Part shown: positions 1-8,311 of the stretch, piece by piece
How the letters are laid out: each line of letters begins with the position of its first letter
Position numbering within the stretch: the first letter of the stretch is position 1
Assembly (NCBI RefSeq): GCF_003123685.1
Contig: NZ_QCYJ01000085.1
Span: 186,001-250,000 of the forward strand
Length of the DNA: 64,000 nt
Reading direction: 5' to 3'
Origin: Nocardia aurea
GTDB taxonomy: Bacteria; Actinomycetota; Actinomycetes; Mycobacteriales; Mycobacteriaceae
Position numbers and translations under genes: made by a program
The notes under the pieces: model-generated
What the model saw: the letters and a program-made list of their open reading frames with translations, nothing else
Told to the model about the DNA's origin: nothing
Databases searched by the model: none

Positions 1-679
1 TCGCCCGCCGAGCGCCGCGCACTGGTTCGGCACCGACAGCCTCGGCCGCGACCTGTTCGCCCGGGTCGTGCACGGCACGGCTGCGTCCGTGCCCGCGGCC
101 CTGCTTGCGGTGGTGATCGCGCTGTTCGCCGGTGGACTGCTCGGACTGCTCGCGGGGTATTTCCGCGGCCCGGTCGAGGAGGTGATCACCAGGGTGGTCG
201 ACGTGCTGCTCTCGGTGCCGTCGTTCCTGCTGGCCATGAGCCTGATCACGACCTTCGGCTTCGGCACCGTCAATGTGGCGCTCGCCGTGGGAATCGTGAG
301 TATCGGCAGCGTCGCGAGGTTGATGCGCGCCGAAGTGCTGCGCATCGGCTCTCGGCCGTATGTGACCGCCGCGCGGGTGTCGGGACGCGGACACACCGCG
401 GTGCTGCTGCTGCACGTGCTGCCGAACGCCACCAGGCCGGTGGCGGCCCTGGCCGCACTGGAATTCGCCGCCGCCGTACTCGGGATATCGGCCCTGTCGT
501 TCCTCGGATTCGGCGCGGCGCCGCCCTCGCCGGAATGGGGTGCGTTGATCGCCGCCGGACGCGGTTCGGTCTCCACCGAATGGTGGCTCAGTATCGCGCC
601 GGGCGTGGTGATCGCGATCGTGGTCGTCGCGGTGAACATGCTCTCGTCCTACCTTCAGCCAGAGGAGGCGGGCATATGA
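1..679 (+). CDS. Opp/Dpp-type ABC transporter permease (DppC-like), 5' end outside window
   Basis: Inner-membrane permease subunit of a peptide/nickel-class ABC importer, cut by the window start. Reading from base 2 gives WFGTDSLGRDLF, the motif that precedes the membrane domain in DppC/OppC proteins. It is followed by several hydrophobic segments, the EAA-loop region around SGRGHTAVLLLHVLPNA, and the C-terminal motif FLGFGAAPPSPEWG typical of this subfamily. The stop overlaps the ATG of the fused ATPase (ATGA), so the two are translationally coupled. The partner permease and binding protein should lie upstream, outside the window. The family is certain; the substrate is unknown. Confidence 0.93.
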   Translation, partial: RPPSAAHWFGTDSLGRDLFARVVHGTAASVPAALLAVVIALFAGGLLGLLAGYFRGPVEEVITRVVDVLLSVPSFLLAMSLITTFGFGTVNVALAVGIVSIGSVARLMRAEVLRIGSRPYVTAARVSGRGHTAVLLLHVLPNATRPVAALAALEFAAAVLGISALSFLGFGAAPPSPEWGALIAAGRGSVSTEWWLSIAPGVVIAIVVVAVNMLSSYLQPEEAGI

Positions 680-2406
680 TCGCCCACACCGCACCGGTAC
701 GCGACCCCCGCGACGAGATCCGACGCGGGGACCACCAGGACGAGCCCGCACCGGCACTGCTGGTACGCGGACTCACCGTGCGATACGCGAACAGCGTCGC
801 GGCGGTGCGCGATATCGACCTCTCGGTCGCGCCCGGCGAGATCGTCGCCCTGCTCGGAGAATCCGGATCGGGCAAATCCAGCATCGTCAACGCGGTACTC
901 GGACTGCTGCCGCGCGCAGCCACGGTGGAGACCACCGAACTCGCCTTCGGGCAGACCCGCGTCGACCCCGGAGACCGTCGCCGGATGCGTGCCGTACGCG
1001 GCAGCCGGGTCGGGCTCATCCCGCAGGACTGCGCCGTCGCGCTGGACCCGGTACTGCGGGTGGGACCGCAGATCCTCGAAGGTGTGGCCGAGGCGCGCTC
1101 GATGTCCAGGGAGCAACGGCGGGCGCGCGTGGCGGAACTGCTCGAAAAGGTCGGGTTCGAGGATCCTTCGGCCATCGTGCGTCGGTACCCGCACGAACTG
1201 TCCGGCGGGATGGCGCAGCGCGTCCTGATCGCCGTGGCCCTGGCGGCCCGGCCGGCACTGCTCATCGCCGACGAACCCTCCGCGGCGTTGGACACGCTCG
1301 CCCAGGCCAGGGTGATGGACTGGATATCCGCACTGGCCGAGCGCGAACGTGTCGGCGTACTGATGGTGACCCACGACCTCGCGCTGGCCGCGCAGCGTGC
1401 CCACCGCGGGGTACTGCTCGACGGCGGCACGATCGTGGCACGCGGCGATATCCGAACCATCGCGCCGATCGCGCCCGCGCGCGTGCGCTACCGGTCGCCC
1501 GCGCCGACGGAGGTGGTCGACCCGAACCCGGCCCGCCGCGTATCCGGAGCGGCGCGGGAGCGTGTCGAGCCGACGAATATCGTGAAAGATGTCGCGGTGA
1601 CGCGAAAAACGGCCACCGCGAGCGTGGATCTGCTCCGGTTGGAGTCGGTGCGCAGGCTCTATCCCGGCGTGCACGGGCCCACCGGTGTTCGCGAGGTCTC
1701 GGTGGATCTGGTGCGCGGTGCGGCGGTGGGCCTGGTCGGTGGCTCGGGAGCGGGGAAGAGCACCGTCGGTCGGCTGATGGCCGGCCTGGAAGTGCCCGAC
1801 GGCGGTGTGGTGCGTTTCCGGGGCGAGGACGTGCGCGGGCTGGACCGTGCCGGGCGTCGCCGGTTCCGGCGCGCGGTGCAGGTGATCGCGCAGAACCCGT
1901 ACTCCTCGGTCGACCCGCGCTACGCGGCGCGGCGAGCCATCGAAGAACCGTTGCGCGCCTTCGGGATCGGTGACCGCGCCGCGCGCAGACGACGGGTCGC
2001 CGAACTCGCCGAACGGGTCCGGCTGCCCGAATCGGTGCTCGGCAACACCCCGGAACAGCTGTCGGGCGGACAGTGCCAGCGGGTGGCGATCGCCAGAGCG
2101 CTCGCCACCGATCCCGAGGTACTGATCTGCGACGAAGCCGTCTCCGCGCTCGACAATTCGGCGAAACGCCGGGTCATCGACCTGCTCGACGAACTGCGGA
2201 CCGAACTCGGTCTGGCCATCGTCTTCATCACCCACGATCTGAGCGCCGCCGCCGATCTCACCGATCGACTCATCGTCCTGCGCGACGGCCTGGTCGTGGA
2301 ATCGGGCACGACCGCGACCCTGCTGTCGGATCCCCGCCACGAATACACCCGAGAGCTCGTCGCCGCCACCCCGGCGCCCGTGACGATCTCCGATGAGAAG
2401 GAGTAG
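676..2406 (+). CDS. Fused double ATP-binding protein of Opp/Dpp-type ABC importer (DppD-DppF fusion)
   Basis: 576-aa cytoplasmic ATPase carrying two nucleotide-binding domains in one chain. Domain 1 has Walker A GESGSGKSS, signature LSGGMAQR and Walker B LLIADEPSAALD. Domain 2 has GGSGAGKST, LSGGQCQR and VLICDEAVSALD. A poorly conserved linker of roughly 60 residues separates them. The ATG at 676 overlaps the upstream permease stop; an in-frame ATG further upstream lies inside the permease gene and is rejected. Domain 2 has A in place of the usual P in DEPTSALD (DEAVSALD), which is seen in some members. It is followed after 5 bases by a GST-like gene, so the three genes look like one operon. 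Confidence 0.92.
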   Translation: MIAHTAPVRDPRDEIRRGDHQDEPAPALLVRGLTVRYANSVAAVRDIDLSVAPGEIVALLGESGSGKSSIVNAVLGLLPRAATVETTELAFGQTRVDPGDRRRMRAVRGSRVGLIPQDCAVALDPVLRVGPQILEGVAEARSMSREQRRARVAELLEKVGFEDPSAIVRRYPHELSGGMAQRVLIAVALAARPALLIADEPSAALDTLAQARVMDWISALAERERVGVLMVTHDLALAAQRAHRGVLLDGGTIVARGDIRTIAPIAPARVRYRSPAPTEVVDPNPARRVSGAARERVEPTNIVKDVAVTRKTATASVDLLRLESVRRLYPGVHGPTGVREVSVDLVRGAAVGLVGGSGAGKSTVGRLMAGLEVPDGGVVRFRGEDVRGLDRAGRRRFRRAVQVIAQNPYSSVDPRYAARRAIEEPLRAFGIGDRAARRRRVAELAERVRLPESVLGNTPEQLSGGQCQRVAIARALATDPEVLICDEAVSALDNSAKRRVIDLLDELRTELGLAIVFITHDLSAAADLTDRLIVLRDGLVVESGTTATLLSDPRHEYTRELVAATPAPVTISDEKE

Positions 2407-2411
2407 AACCG

Positions 2412-3302
2412 ATGCCGACCAACGTCTTCCGTGAGCAGGACGCCGCACCGGCGGCCAGCTGTGACATGCCGGATTCGGCCGCCGGAGTGCTCCGACGGCC
2501 CGACGGCTCGATCGTGCGTCCACCCGCCCGCTTCCAGGGCAGGCTCGGCACCGAATCCTTCCCCGCCGAGTCCGGACGCTACCGGCTGTTCGTCAGCTGG
2601 GGCTGTTCGTGGTCCAACCGCGCGGCCATCACCAGAAAACTCAAAGGCCTCGAAGGCGCCGTGGACATCAGCTATTCCGATGACGACCCCGCCGCGCTGC
2701 GGGCGGTCTGGGAGGCCATGGAGCCGGGACATCGGGCCGGTGTGCCCACGCTGTGGGATACCCGCAATCGGGTGATCGTGAGCAACGACGCGGACGCGAT
2801 CAGCCGCGACCTCGCGATCCACTTCGACGAATTGGCCACCAAGGATATCGATCTGTATCCGGCCGACCTGCGCGCGGAGATCGACGAGATCAACGAATGG
2901 CTCTACGACAATGTCCACAGCGTCATCCATATCCTCGGCCACGAGGCGCGTGAGGACAATCATCGGGATCTGATCACCGATTCGCTGCGCGCGCTGGGGC
3001 GGCTCAACGACCGGCTCGCCGATCGCCGCTATCTCAACGGTGAGGTGTTGACCGAATCCGATGTGCGACTCTATGTTTCGCTGGTGCGTTTCGAATGCGC
3101 CTATCCGGGGATCTTCGAGACCAATTTCCTCTACCCGGACGGCTACCCGCACCTGTGGGCCTACGCGCGGGGCCTCTACGCCATTCCCGAATTCTCCTCC
3201 ACGACCGATTTCGACATCATTCGCCGCAATTTCGCCGTGGCCTTCGCGTTCCTGCGCGAGCACCTGGTGGTTCCCGGCGGCAGATCGTCGCGCTGGGACT
3301 GA
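2412..3302 (+). CDS. Glutathione S-transferase family protein, glutathionyl-hydroquinone reductase (Xi class)-like
   Basis: 296-aa soluble protein with the Xi-class GST layout: a long N-terminal extension, a thioredoxin-fold domain with the redox cysteine in WGCSWSNRA (Cys65), and an all-helical C-terminal domain including LNGEVLTESDVRLYVSLVRF. Xi-class enzymes such as E. coli YqjG reduce glutathionyl-hydroquinones through a Cys in CPWA. Here the Pro is Ser (CSW). Actinobacteria mostly use mycothiol, so the physiological thiol is uncertain. The gene starts 5 bases after the ATPase stop, with GAGAAGGAG as ribosome binding site inside the ATPase end, so it belongs to the transporter operon. A role in detoxifying or dethiolating an imported compound is inference. 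Confidence 0.85.
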   Translation: MPTNVFREQDAAPAASCDMPDSAAGVLRRPDGSIVRPPARFQGRLGTESFPAESGRYRLFVSWGCSWSNRAAITRKLKGLEGAVDISYSDDDPAALRAVWEAMEPGHRAGVPTLWDTRNRVIVSNDADAISRDLAIHFDELATKDIDLYPADLRAEIDEINEWLYDNVHSVIHILGHEAREDNHRDLITDSLRALGRLNDRLADRRYLNGEVLTESDVRLYVSLVRFECAYPGIFETNFLYPDGYPHLWAYARGLYAIPEFSSTTDFDIIRRNFAVAFAFLREHLVVPGGRSSRWD

Positions 3303-3330
3303 TCCGACCGCTCGGGGGCTGGATCGATCG

Positions 3331-3357
3331 TGGACCGTGGCTGGACCGTCCACGGTC
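3331..3357. promoter_or_regulatory. TGGACCG direct repeat (11-bp spacing) overlapping an inverted repeat
   Basis: TGGACCG occurs at 3331 and again at 3342, exactly 11 bp apart. The second copy runs into CCACGGTC (3350-3357), which pairs with GACCGTGG (3333-3340). Tandem heptamers on an 11-bp period are the usual binding pattern of SARP activators, and a SARP gene lies about 1.3 kb downstream. The site ends 12 bases before the metallo-hydrolase ATG. The SARP assignment is inference. The inverted repeat could equally be a weak terminator for the GST gene. Confidence 0.4.
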
Positions 3358-3368
3358 ACGCTGTTGAC

Positions 3369-4304
3369 ATGAGTCCCACGCACGCGCCCGCCCATATCGT
3401 CGATCCGGTGCTGGAGGAGGTGGCTCCCGATGTGTTCGCCTACATCCAGCCCGACGGCGGCTGGTGTGTGAACAACGCGGGCCTGATCCGCTCGTCGCGC
3501 CACAGTGTGCTCGTGGACACGGCGGCCACCGAATACCGCAGCACCTTGCTCGCGACGACCGTCGGCGCGCTGCTCGGCGGCTCCCAGCCGACATGGTTGG
3601 TCAACACTCATTTCCACGGCGACCATTCGTTCGGCAACGTGGTGTTCGACCGATCGCTGATCGTCGCGCACACCAACACCAGGATCGACGCCGAGCGCGC
3701 CGGCCTGGGCATGACCACCCTGTGGTCGGAGGTGGACTGGGGCGATATCGAGGTGCGGCTACCGGATCTGACCGTCGACGACGGCGCGGTCCTGCACGTC
3801 GGCGACCTCCGCGTCGAGTTGATCCACCCCGGTCCGGCCCACACCACCGGAGACCTGTTGGTGTGGCTTCCCGAGCAGCGGGTGCTGTTCGGCGGCGATA
3901 TCGTCATGGCCGGAGTCGCGCCGTACACGCTGATGGGTTCGGTCGCCGGGACGATCCGCGCGCTCGAGGCCGTCGCCGCACTGGATCCGGTCACCATCGT
4001 GCCCGGCCACGGGCCCGTTTCCGGCCCGGACGTCATCGACGAGAACATCCGCTACCTGCGCTGGGTGCAGCGATCGGCGGGCGAGGGCGCCGCCGCGGGG
4101 CTCTCGGCGCTCGAGATCGCGCGGGCAAGCGCGACAACGGAATTCGGGTCCCTGGGCGAGGCCGAACGGCTGGTGTCGAATCTGCACCGCGCCCTGCTGG
4201 AACTGGAATCGGATCCGCCGCTTGGGCAGCCGATCGATGTGCTCGGATCCTTCGCGGACATGATCGCCTTCCACGGTGGACAGGTGCCCCGGTCGGCGGC
4301 CTAG
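3369..4304 (+). CDS. MBL-fold metallo-hydrolase
   Basis: 311-aa metallo-beta-lactamase-fold hydrolase. The zinc motif THFHGDHSFGN (HxHxDH) is intact, followed by a metal-ligand His in PGPAHTTGD, Asp in FGGDIV and His in PGHGP, so a binuclear metal site is expected. The start at 3369 (MSPTHAP) is preferred because an earlier in-frame ATG at 3330 lies within the repeat region and adds 13 unconserved residues. The TGGACCG direct repeats just upstream and the SARP gene downstream suggest it belongs to the polyketide locus. Some type II PKS clusters contain MBL-fold thioesterases or cyclases, but this sequence alone does not show which reaction it performs. Confidence 0.82.
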   Translation: MSPTHAPAHIVDPVLEEVAPDVFAYIQPDGGWCVNNAGLIRSSRHSVLVDTAATEYRSTLLATTVGALLGGSQPTWLVNTHFHGDHSFGNVVFDRSLIVAHTNTRIDAERAGLGMTTLWSEVDWGDIEVRLPDLTVDDGAVLHVGDLRVELIHPGPAHTTGDLLVWLPEQRVLFGGDIVMAGVAPYTLMGSVAGTIRALEAVAALDPVTIVPGHGPVSGPDVIDENIRYLRWVQRSAGEGAAAGLSALEIARASATTEFGSLGEAERLVSNLHRALLELESDPPLGQPIDVLGSFADMIAFHGGQVPRSAA

Positions 4305-4388
4305 AGCGCACGGCGCCCGCGCGGCTCGCGTTGTGAGGACCCGGAATGAGACTTACCATTCGAAGTGGGATCGGAAGGGAGGGCCGCG

Positions 4389-4484
4389 ATGACGACACCG
4401 TGCGAGATGTTCTCGGCCGCGCCCGTTCGCTACCGGGGCACGCTCGGTTCCGGCCGATGTCGCGGAGTGACGCGCACGACGTAG
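4389..4484 (+). CDS. Possible 31-aa upstream ORF in the SARP leader
   Basis: ATG at 4389 is preceded by a strong purine-rich ribosome binding site (GGAAGGGAGGG) and opens a 31-codon frame ending in TAG at 4484, about 134 bases before the SARP start. It could be a leader peptide, a remnant, or chance. It has no recognisable domain. The rest of the 314-base gap between the metallo-hydrolase and the SARP gene holds nothing else I can identify. Confidence 0.2.
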   Translation: MTTPCEMFSAAPVRYRGTLGSGRCRGVTRTT

Positions 4485-4618
4485 CCCGGGGGCCGCCGTC
4501 GTGTACGTGCTGGATTCCGCGCCCCGCAGGAGCCGACCATCGCTCGATCACCGTGCCGTCTCCCGACGGTGACGCACTTCGCGCGATGCGGCTCCGCTGC
4601 CGCCGAAATCGCGAAGGT

Positions 4619-5470
4619 ATGCAAGTCGTGTCTGTCGAATACAGTGTTCTCGGTCCTTTGTTCGTCGGTTTCCACGGTCGCTCGGTACTGCCGAGCGCGC
4701 CGAAACCCAAACAACTCCTGGCGCTTTTCATTCTCAACGCCAACAGCGTGGTCACCACCGGAATCTGCGTCGAGGAACTCTGGGGTGACGGACCGCCGTC
4801 CACGGCGGCCTCCACCCTGCAGACCTATGTACTCCAGATCCGCAAATCACTGAGCGATCTGCCCGGGATCGGCTCGCTGGAGGCGGCGCGCAGCATCCTG
4901 ATCACCAAGGATTACGGCTATATGCTGCGGGTGGAACCGCACGCGGTCGACGCTTTCCGATTCGACGGCCTGGTGCGGGCGGGAGAGAAGGCGGCCGCGG
5001 CCGGCGACGATCTCAAGGCCGTTCGCCTGCTCAATTCCTCCGCCGATATCTGGCGCGGTGACGCCGTGGTCGACATCCAGACCGGGGTCGCCCTCCAGAC
5101 CTATGTGCGCGGTCTCGAGGAACGCAGGCTCGGCGCGATCGAACAGCGCATCGAGGCCGAACTCCGATTGGGCCGTCACCATCAATTGATCGGCGAGCTG
5201 TCGAGTCTGTCGGCGCGATATTCGCTCAACGAGAATATATTCGCCCAACTCATGCTGGCCCTCTACCGGTCGGGCAGACAGGCCGACGCATTGGATCGCT
5301 ACCGGGAACTGCAAACCCGGGTGCGCGACGAACTCGGCCTGGAACCCTCGCTGAAGATCCGCCGCCTGCGCGACGCGATGCTGCGCGGTTCGGAATACCT
5401 CTACGAGACACCGACGGTGGCGGGCGGCATCTCCCTCGACCTCGCGTATCAGTCTCACGATCGACGATAG
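4619..5470 (+). CDS. SARP/AfsR-family transcriptional activator
   Basis: 283-aa pathway regulator of the Streptomyces antibiotic regulatory protein type. It has an N-terminal winged-helix DNA-binding domain (VEYSVLGPLFV, KPKQLLALFILNAN, VEELWGDGPPSTA, about residues 5-100) followed by a bacterial transcriptional activation domain (VDAFRFDGLV to LDRYRELQTRVRDELGLEPS). The length matches small SARPs such as ActII-ORF4 and DnrI. The start is taken at ATG 4619 (MQVVSVEYSVLG); GTG 4628 is an alternative. Such proteins usually switch on the adjacent type II polyketide cluster by binding 11-bp-spaced heptamers near -35, and candidate repeats lie at 3331 and in the 11.83-11.86 kb divergent promoter region. 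Confidence 0.9.
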   Translation: MQVVSVEYSVLGPLFVGFHGRSVLPSAPKPKQLLALFILNANSVVTTGICVEELWGDGPPSTAASTLQTYVLQIRKSLSDLPGIGSLEAARSILITKDYGYMLRVEPHAVDAFRFDGLVRAGEKAAAAGDDLKAVRLLNSSADIWRGDAVVDIQTGVALQTYVRGLEERRLGAIEQRIEAELRLGRHHQLIGELSSLSARYSLNENIFAQLMLALYRSGRQADALDRYRELQTRVRDELGLEPSLKIRRLRDAMLRGSEYLYETPTVAGGISLDLAYQSHDRR

Positions 5471-5481
5471 GCAACAACCCT

Positions 5482-6336
5482 ATGTCACGAATCCTCGTCA
5501 CCGGTGCCACCGGCAATGCCGCACGGCACCTCCCCTCGACATTGCTCGACAGCGGGCACACGGTCCGCGTCCTGGTGCACACCACCCCCGGCCACAGCCT
5601 CGATCCGCGCGTCGAGACCGTCACCGGTGACCTCACCGACGCCGGTTCGCTCGCCGCGGCCCTCACCGACATCGACGAGATCTTGCTGCTCACCGTCGAC
5701 GACGGCGCGGCGGCCTTCCTCGACGCGGCCGCGGCGCACAGCGGATTGCGGCGGGTCGTACTCCTGTCCTCGAAAGCGGTCGTCAACACCGAATTCGACG
5801 GATTCGACAATCCGATCTACCGCAAACACGTTCTGGCTGAACAACATATCGCCGAGTCGAAGATCCCGGCGACCATCCTGCGCCCCGGCGGGCTGGCATC
5901 CAACGCCCTGCGCTGGGCGCCGACCATTCGCGCGCACAACCGCGTCCAGGCGCTGTTCCCCGAACTGGCCGCTCCACTGCTCGACCCGGAGGACCTCGCG
6001 GCCGTGGCCGCCCTGGTCTTCGACAGTCCCGTCGACGATCATCGAGACAAGACCTACACGCTGACCGGTCCGGAGGTGGTGACGGTCGCCGACCAGGTGC
6101 GCATCCTCGGCGAGGTGCTCGGCTGCGAGATCGAATTCGTCCGGCTGAGCGAGGACGAGGCCCGCGAAATCCTGTCGCGCACCCAGCCGCCGGAATTCGT
6201 GAAGAACTACATCCCGGTGCAGCGACGCTATCTCACCATCACCCCCACCGTGCACGACACTGTGAGCGCGCTGCTCGGCCGTCCCGCACGAACTTTCCGA
6301 GAATGGGCCCTGGCCAACAGAACTCGTTTCGACTAG
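5482..6336 (+). CDS. NAD(P)-binding NmrA-like reductase (atypical SDR)
   Basis: 284-aa Rossmann protein. The N-terminus ILVTGATGNAARHLPSTLLDSG contains the TGATGN nucleotide-binding loop of NmrA/isoflavone-reductase-like extended SDRs, followed by DLTDAGSLAAAL and VVLLSSKAV. There is no clear YxxxK catalytic pair, as is common in this group, so it may be a redox sensor or a reductase acting on polyketide intermediates. It begins 11 bases after the SARP stop and is followed 98 bases later by the ketoreductase, so it is probably part of the same transcription unit. Confidence 0.8.
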   Translation: MSRILVTGATGNAARHLPSTLLDSGHTVRVLVHTTPGHSLDPRVETVTGDLTDAGSLAAALTDIDEILLLTVDDGAAAFLDAAAAHSGLRRVVLLSSKAVVNTEFDGFDNPIYRKHVLAEQHIAESKIPATILRPGGLASNALRWAPTIRAHNRVQALFPELAAPLLDPEDLAAVAALVFDSPVDDHRDKTYTLTGPEVVTVADQVRILGEVLGCEIEFVRLSEDEAREILSRTQPPEFVKNYIPVQRRYLTITPTVHDTVSALLGRPARTFREWALANRTRFD

Positions 6337-6434
6337 ACCGTCCAGCGGTCCGCGAGTCCGACTGGAGCGTGCCTGTACCGGCTCGAGCGAGAGTCGTTGT
6401 CGACGGTAGATCCAACGACGAGCAGGAGCGCGTG

Positions 6435-7217
6435 ATGCCCGAAACACCTCGGACGGCATTGGTCACGGGAGCGACGAGCGGTATCGGTCTCGCCATCGCG
6501 ACCGCACTCGCGCGGCAGGGACACCGGACCTTCATCGCGGCCCGCACCGCGGACGCGGTGAAGAAAACGGTCGAGCGTTTGCGCGAAGAGGGACACGACG
6601 TGGACGGAGCCGTCGCCGATGTGCGCTCCGACGAGCAACTGGAAGCGCTGGTCGCTACTGCCACAGCGACTTTCGGCGACATCGAGATCCTGGTGAACAA
6701 CGCGGGCCGCAACGGCGGCGGACAGACCTCGCAGATCACCAACGAACTGTGGGACGACATCATCGAGACCAATCTCAACAGCGTCTTCCGTCTGACCCGC
6801 CATGTGCTGGCAGCGGGCGGCCTCGAGGGCAAGGGCTGGGGACGCATCATCAATATCGCGTCGACGGCGGGCAAACAGGGCGTCCTGCTCGCGGCGCCCT
6901 ACAGCGCCTCCAAACACGGCGTCGTCGGGTTCACCAAGGCACTGGGCAAGGAACTGGCGCAGACCGGTATCACGGTGAACGCCGTATGCCCCGGATACGT
7001 GGAAACCCCGATGGCGGAACGGGTTCGGACCGGCTACGCGCAATTGTGGGGCACCTCCGAGGAGCAGGTGCTCGACAAGTTCAACGCCACCATCCCGCTC
7101 GGGCGCTACTCGACGCCGACCGAAGTCGCCGGGCTGGTGGGCTATCTGGCGTCCGAGCCCGCGGCGTCGATCACGGCCCAGGCGATCAATGTCTGCGGTG
7201 GACTGGGCAACTTCTGA
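6435..7217 (+). CDS. Type II polyketide ketoreductase (ActIII-like, C-9 KR)
   Basis: 260-aa classical SDR very close in motif content to ActIII, which reduces the C-9 carbonyl of the nascent poly-beta-ketone on ACP. It has TGATSGIG for NADPH, NNAG, catalytic Ser143, Tyr156 and Lys160 (YSASKHGVVGFTKALG), and the family-specific tail SITAQAINVCGGLGN. ActIII has AGRPGGG at the loop linked to substrate stereochemistry, whereas this protein has AGRNGGG. The start at 6435 has AGGAG upstream; GTG at 6432 is an alternative. Its presence implies an aromatic polyketide that is reduced before or at first-ring closure. Confidence 0.92.
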   Translation: MPETPRTALVTGATSGIGLAIATALARQGHRTFIAARTADAVKKTVERLREEGHDVDGAVADVRSDEQLEALVATATATFGDIEILVNNAGRNGGGQTSQITNELWDDIIETNLNSVFRLTRHVLAAGGLEGKGWGRIINIASTAGKQGVLLAAPYSASKHGVVGFTKALGKELAQTGITVNAVCPGYVETPMAERVRTGYAQLWGTSEEQVLDKFNATIPLGRYSTPTEVAGLVGYLASEPAASITAQAINVCGGLGNF

Positions 7218-7244
7218 CCGGTGACGGCGCGAACGGGAGCGACA

Positions 7245-8311
7245 GTGACAACCATTTCGAGACAACCGTTCCAACTGGTGGCGCCGGACGGCGCCGTGGT
7301 CGCCGACGACATGACCACCCGATCGACCCGGACGCGGCGCGGAACTACTACCGCGCGATGACGCTGGCACGCGCCGTCGACGACGAGGCCACCTACCTAC
7401 AGCGGCGCGGTGAACTGGGGCTGTGGTTGCGCAGCCTCGGACAGGAAGCCGCGCAGATCGGCTCGATCAGCGCACTGCGTGCGAGCGACTACGTCTTCCC
7501 CAGCTACCGCGAACACGCGGCCGCCTTGGCCCGCGGCCTGAGCCCCGGACAGATCCTGGCCCAATGGCGCGGGGTGGCACACAGCGGCTGGAATCCGGCC
7601 GACCACAACTTCCACATCTACACGCTGGTGCTCGCCGCGCAGCTGCTGCACGCCACCGGTTACGCGATGGGCATCCAGCGCGATCGCGCCGCCGACGTGG
7701 TCCTCGCCTACTTCGGTGACGGCGCCAGCAGCGAGGGCGACGCGGCGGAGGCGTTCAACATCGCCGCGGTCAACGCGGCCCCGGTGCTGTTCTTCTGCCA
7801 GAACAACGCGTGGGCGATCTCCACGCCGAACGACAAACAGTTCGCCTCCCCGGTCCATGTGCGAGCACAGGCGTACGGGCTGTGGTCGGCCGCGGTGGAC
7901 GGCAACGATGTCTTCGCCGTACGCGCGGTGACCGAGCGCGCGCTACGCCACATCCGCTCCGGCGGCGGGCCCGCGCTCGTCGAAGCGCTCACCTACCGAC
8001 GCGCGGGACACAGCACCGCCGACGATCCGTCGCGCTACCGACCCGAGGGCGAGGTCTCCGAGCAGGCGAGCCGGGATCCGATCGATCGGGTGGAAGCTCT
8101 GCTGCGACAGCGAGACTGGGCCGACGAGACATTCTTCGCCGCCGCGGCGGCCGACGCGCGGGACGCGGCGGCCCGCACCCGCGAGCAATGTCTTGCGCTT
8201 CCGGAGCCGAGCCTGGCGGCCTACTTCGACCATGTCCTGGCCGATGCCGACCCGGACGTGTTGCGTGAACGGGCGCAGTCCCTGCGACGGCACCCGGTGG
8301 CGGTGTCGTGA
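7245..8311 (+). CDS. bkdA: Branched-chain 2-oxoacid dehydrogenase E1 alpha subunit, apparent frameshift near 7310
   Basis: Thiamine-diphosphate-dependent E1 alpha, which decarboxylates branched 2-oxoacids to make acyl-CoA starter units. The ThDP motif GDGASSEGDAAEAFN to CQNN is intact. The expected N-terminus (RQPFQLVAPDG) is in one frame from GTG 7245, preceded by GGGAG, and that frame ends at TGA 7359. The continuing homologous sequence (DHPIDPDAARNYYRAMTLARAVDDEA) is in another frame from about 7318 and runs to the stop at 8311. A one-base deletion or two-base insertion around 7305-7318 explains this. The ATG at 7358 overlaps the short frame's TGA (ATGA), so a 317-aa shortened protein could be made by re-initiation. 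It could also be a sequencing error. Confidence 0.8.

Noticed and set aside
655..3671. Very long reverse-strand open frames (about 580-620 codons) across the first ABC ATPase, GST and MBL genes
   Set aside because: They are Arg/His/Gly-rich, have no domain similarity, and mirror the strong codon bias of the real rightward genes.
6749..7357. Long upstream extension of the E1 alpha frame into the ketoreductase gene
   Set aside because: The extension is an off-frame reading of the ketoreductase; only the part from about 7318 resembles E1 alpha.
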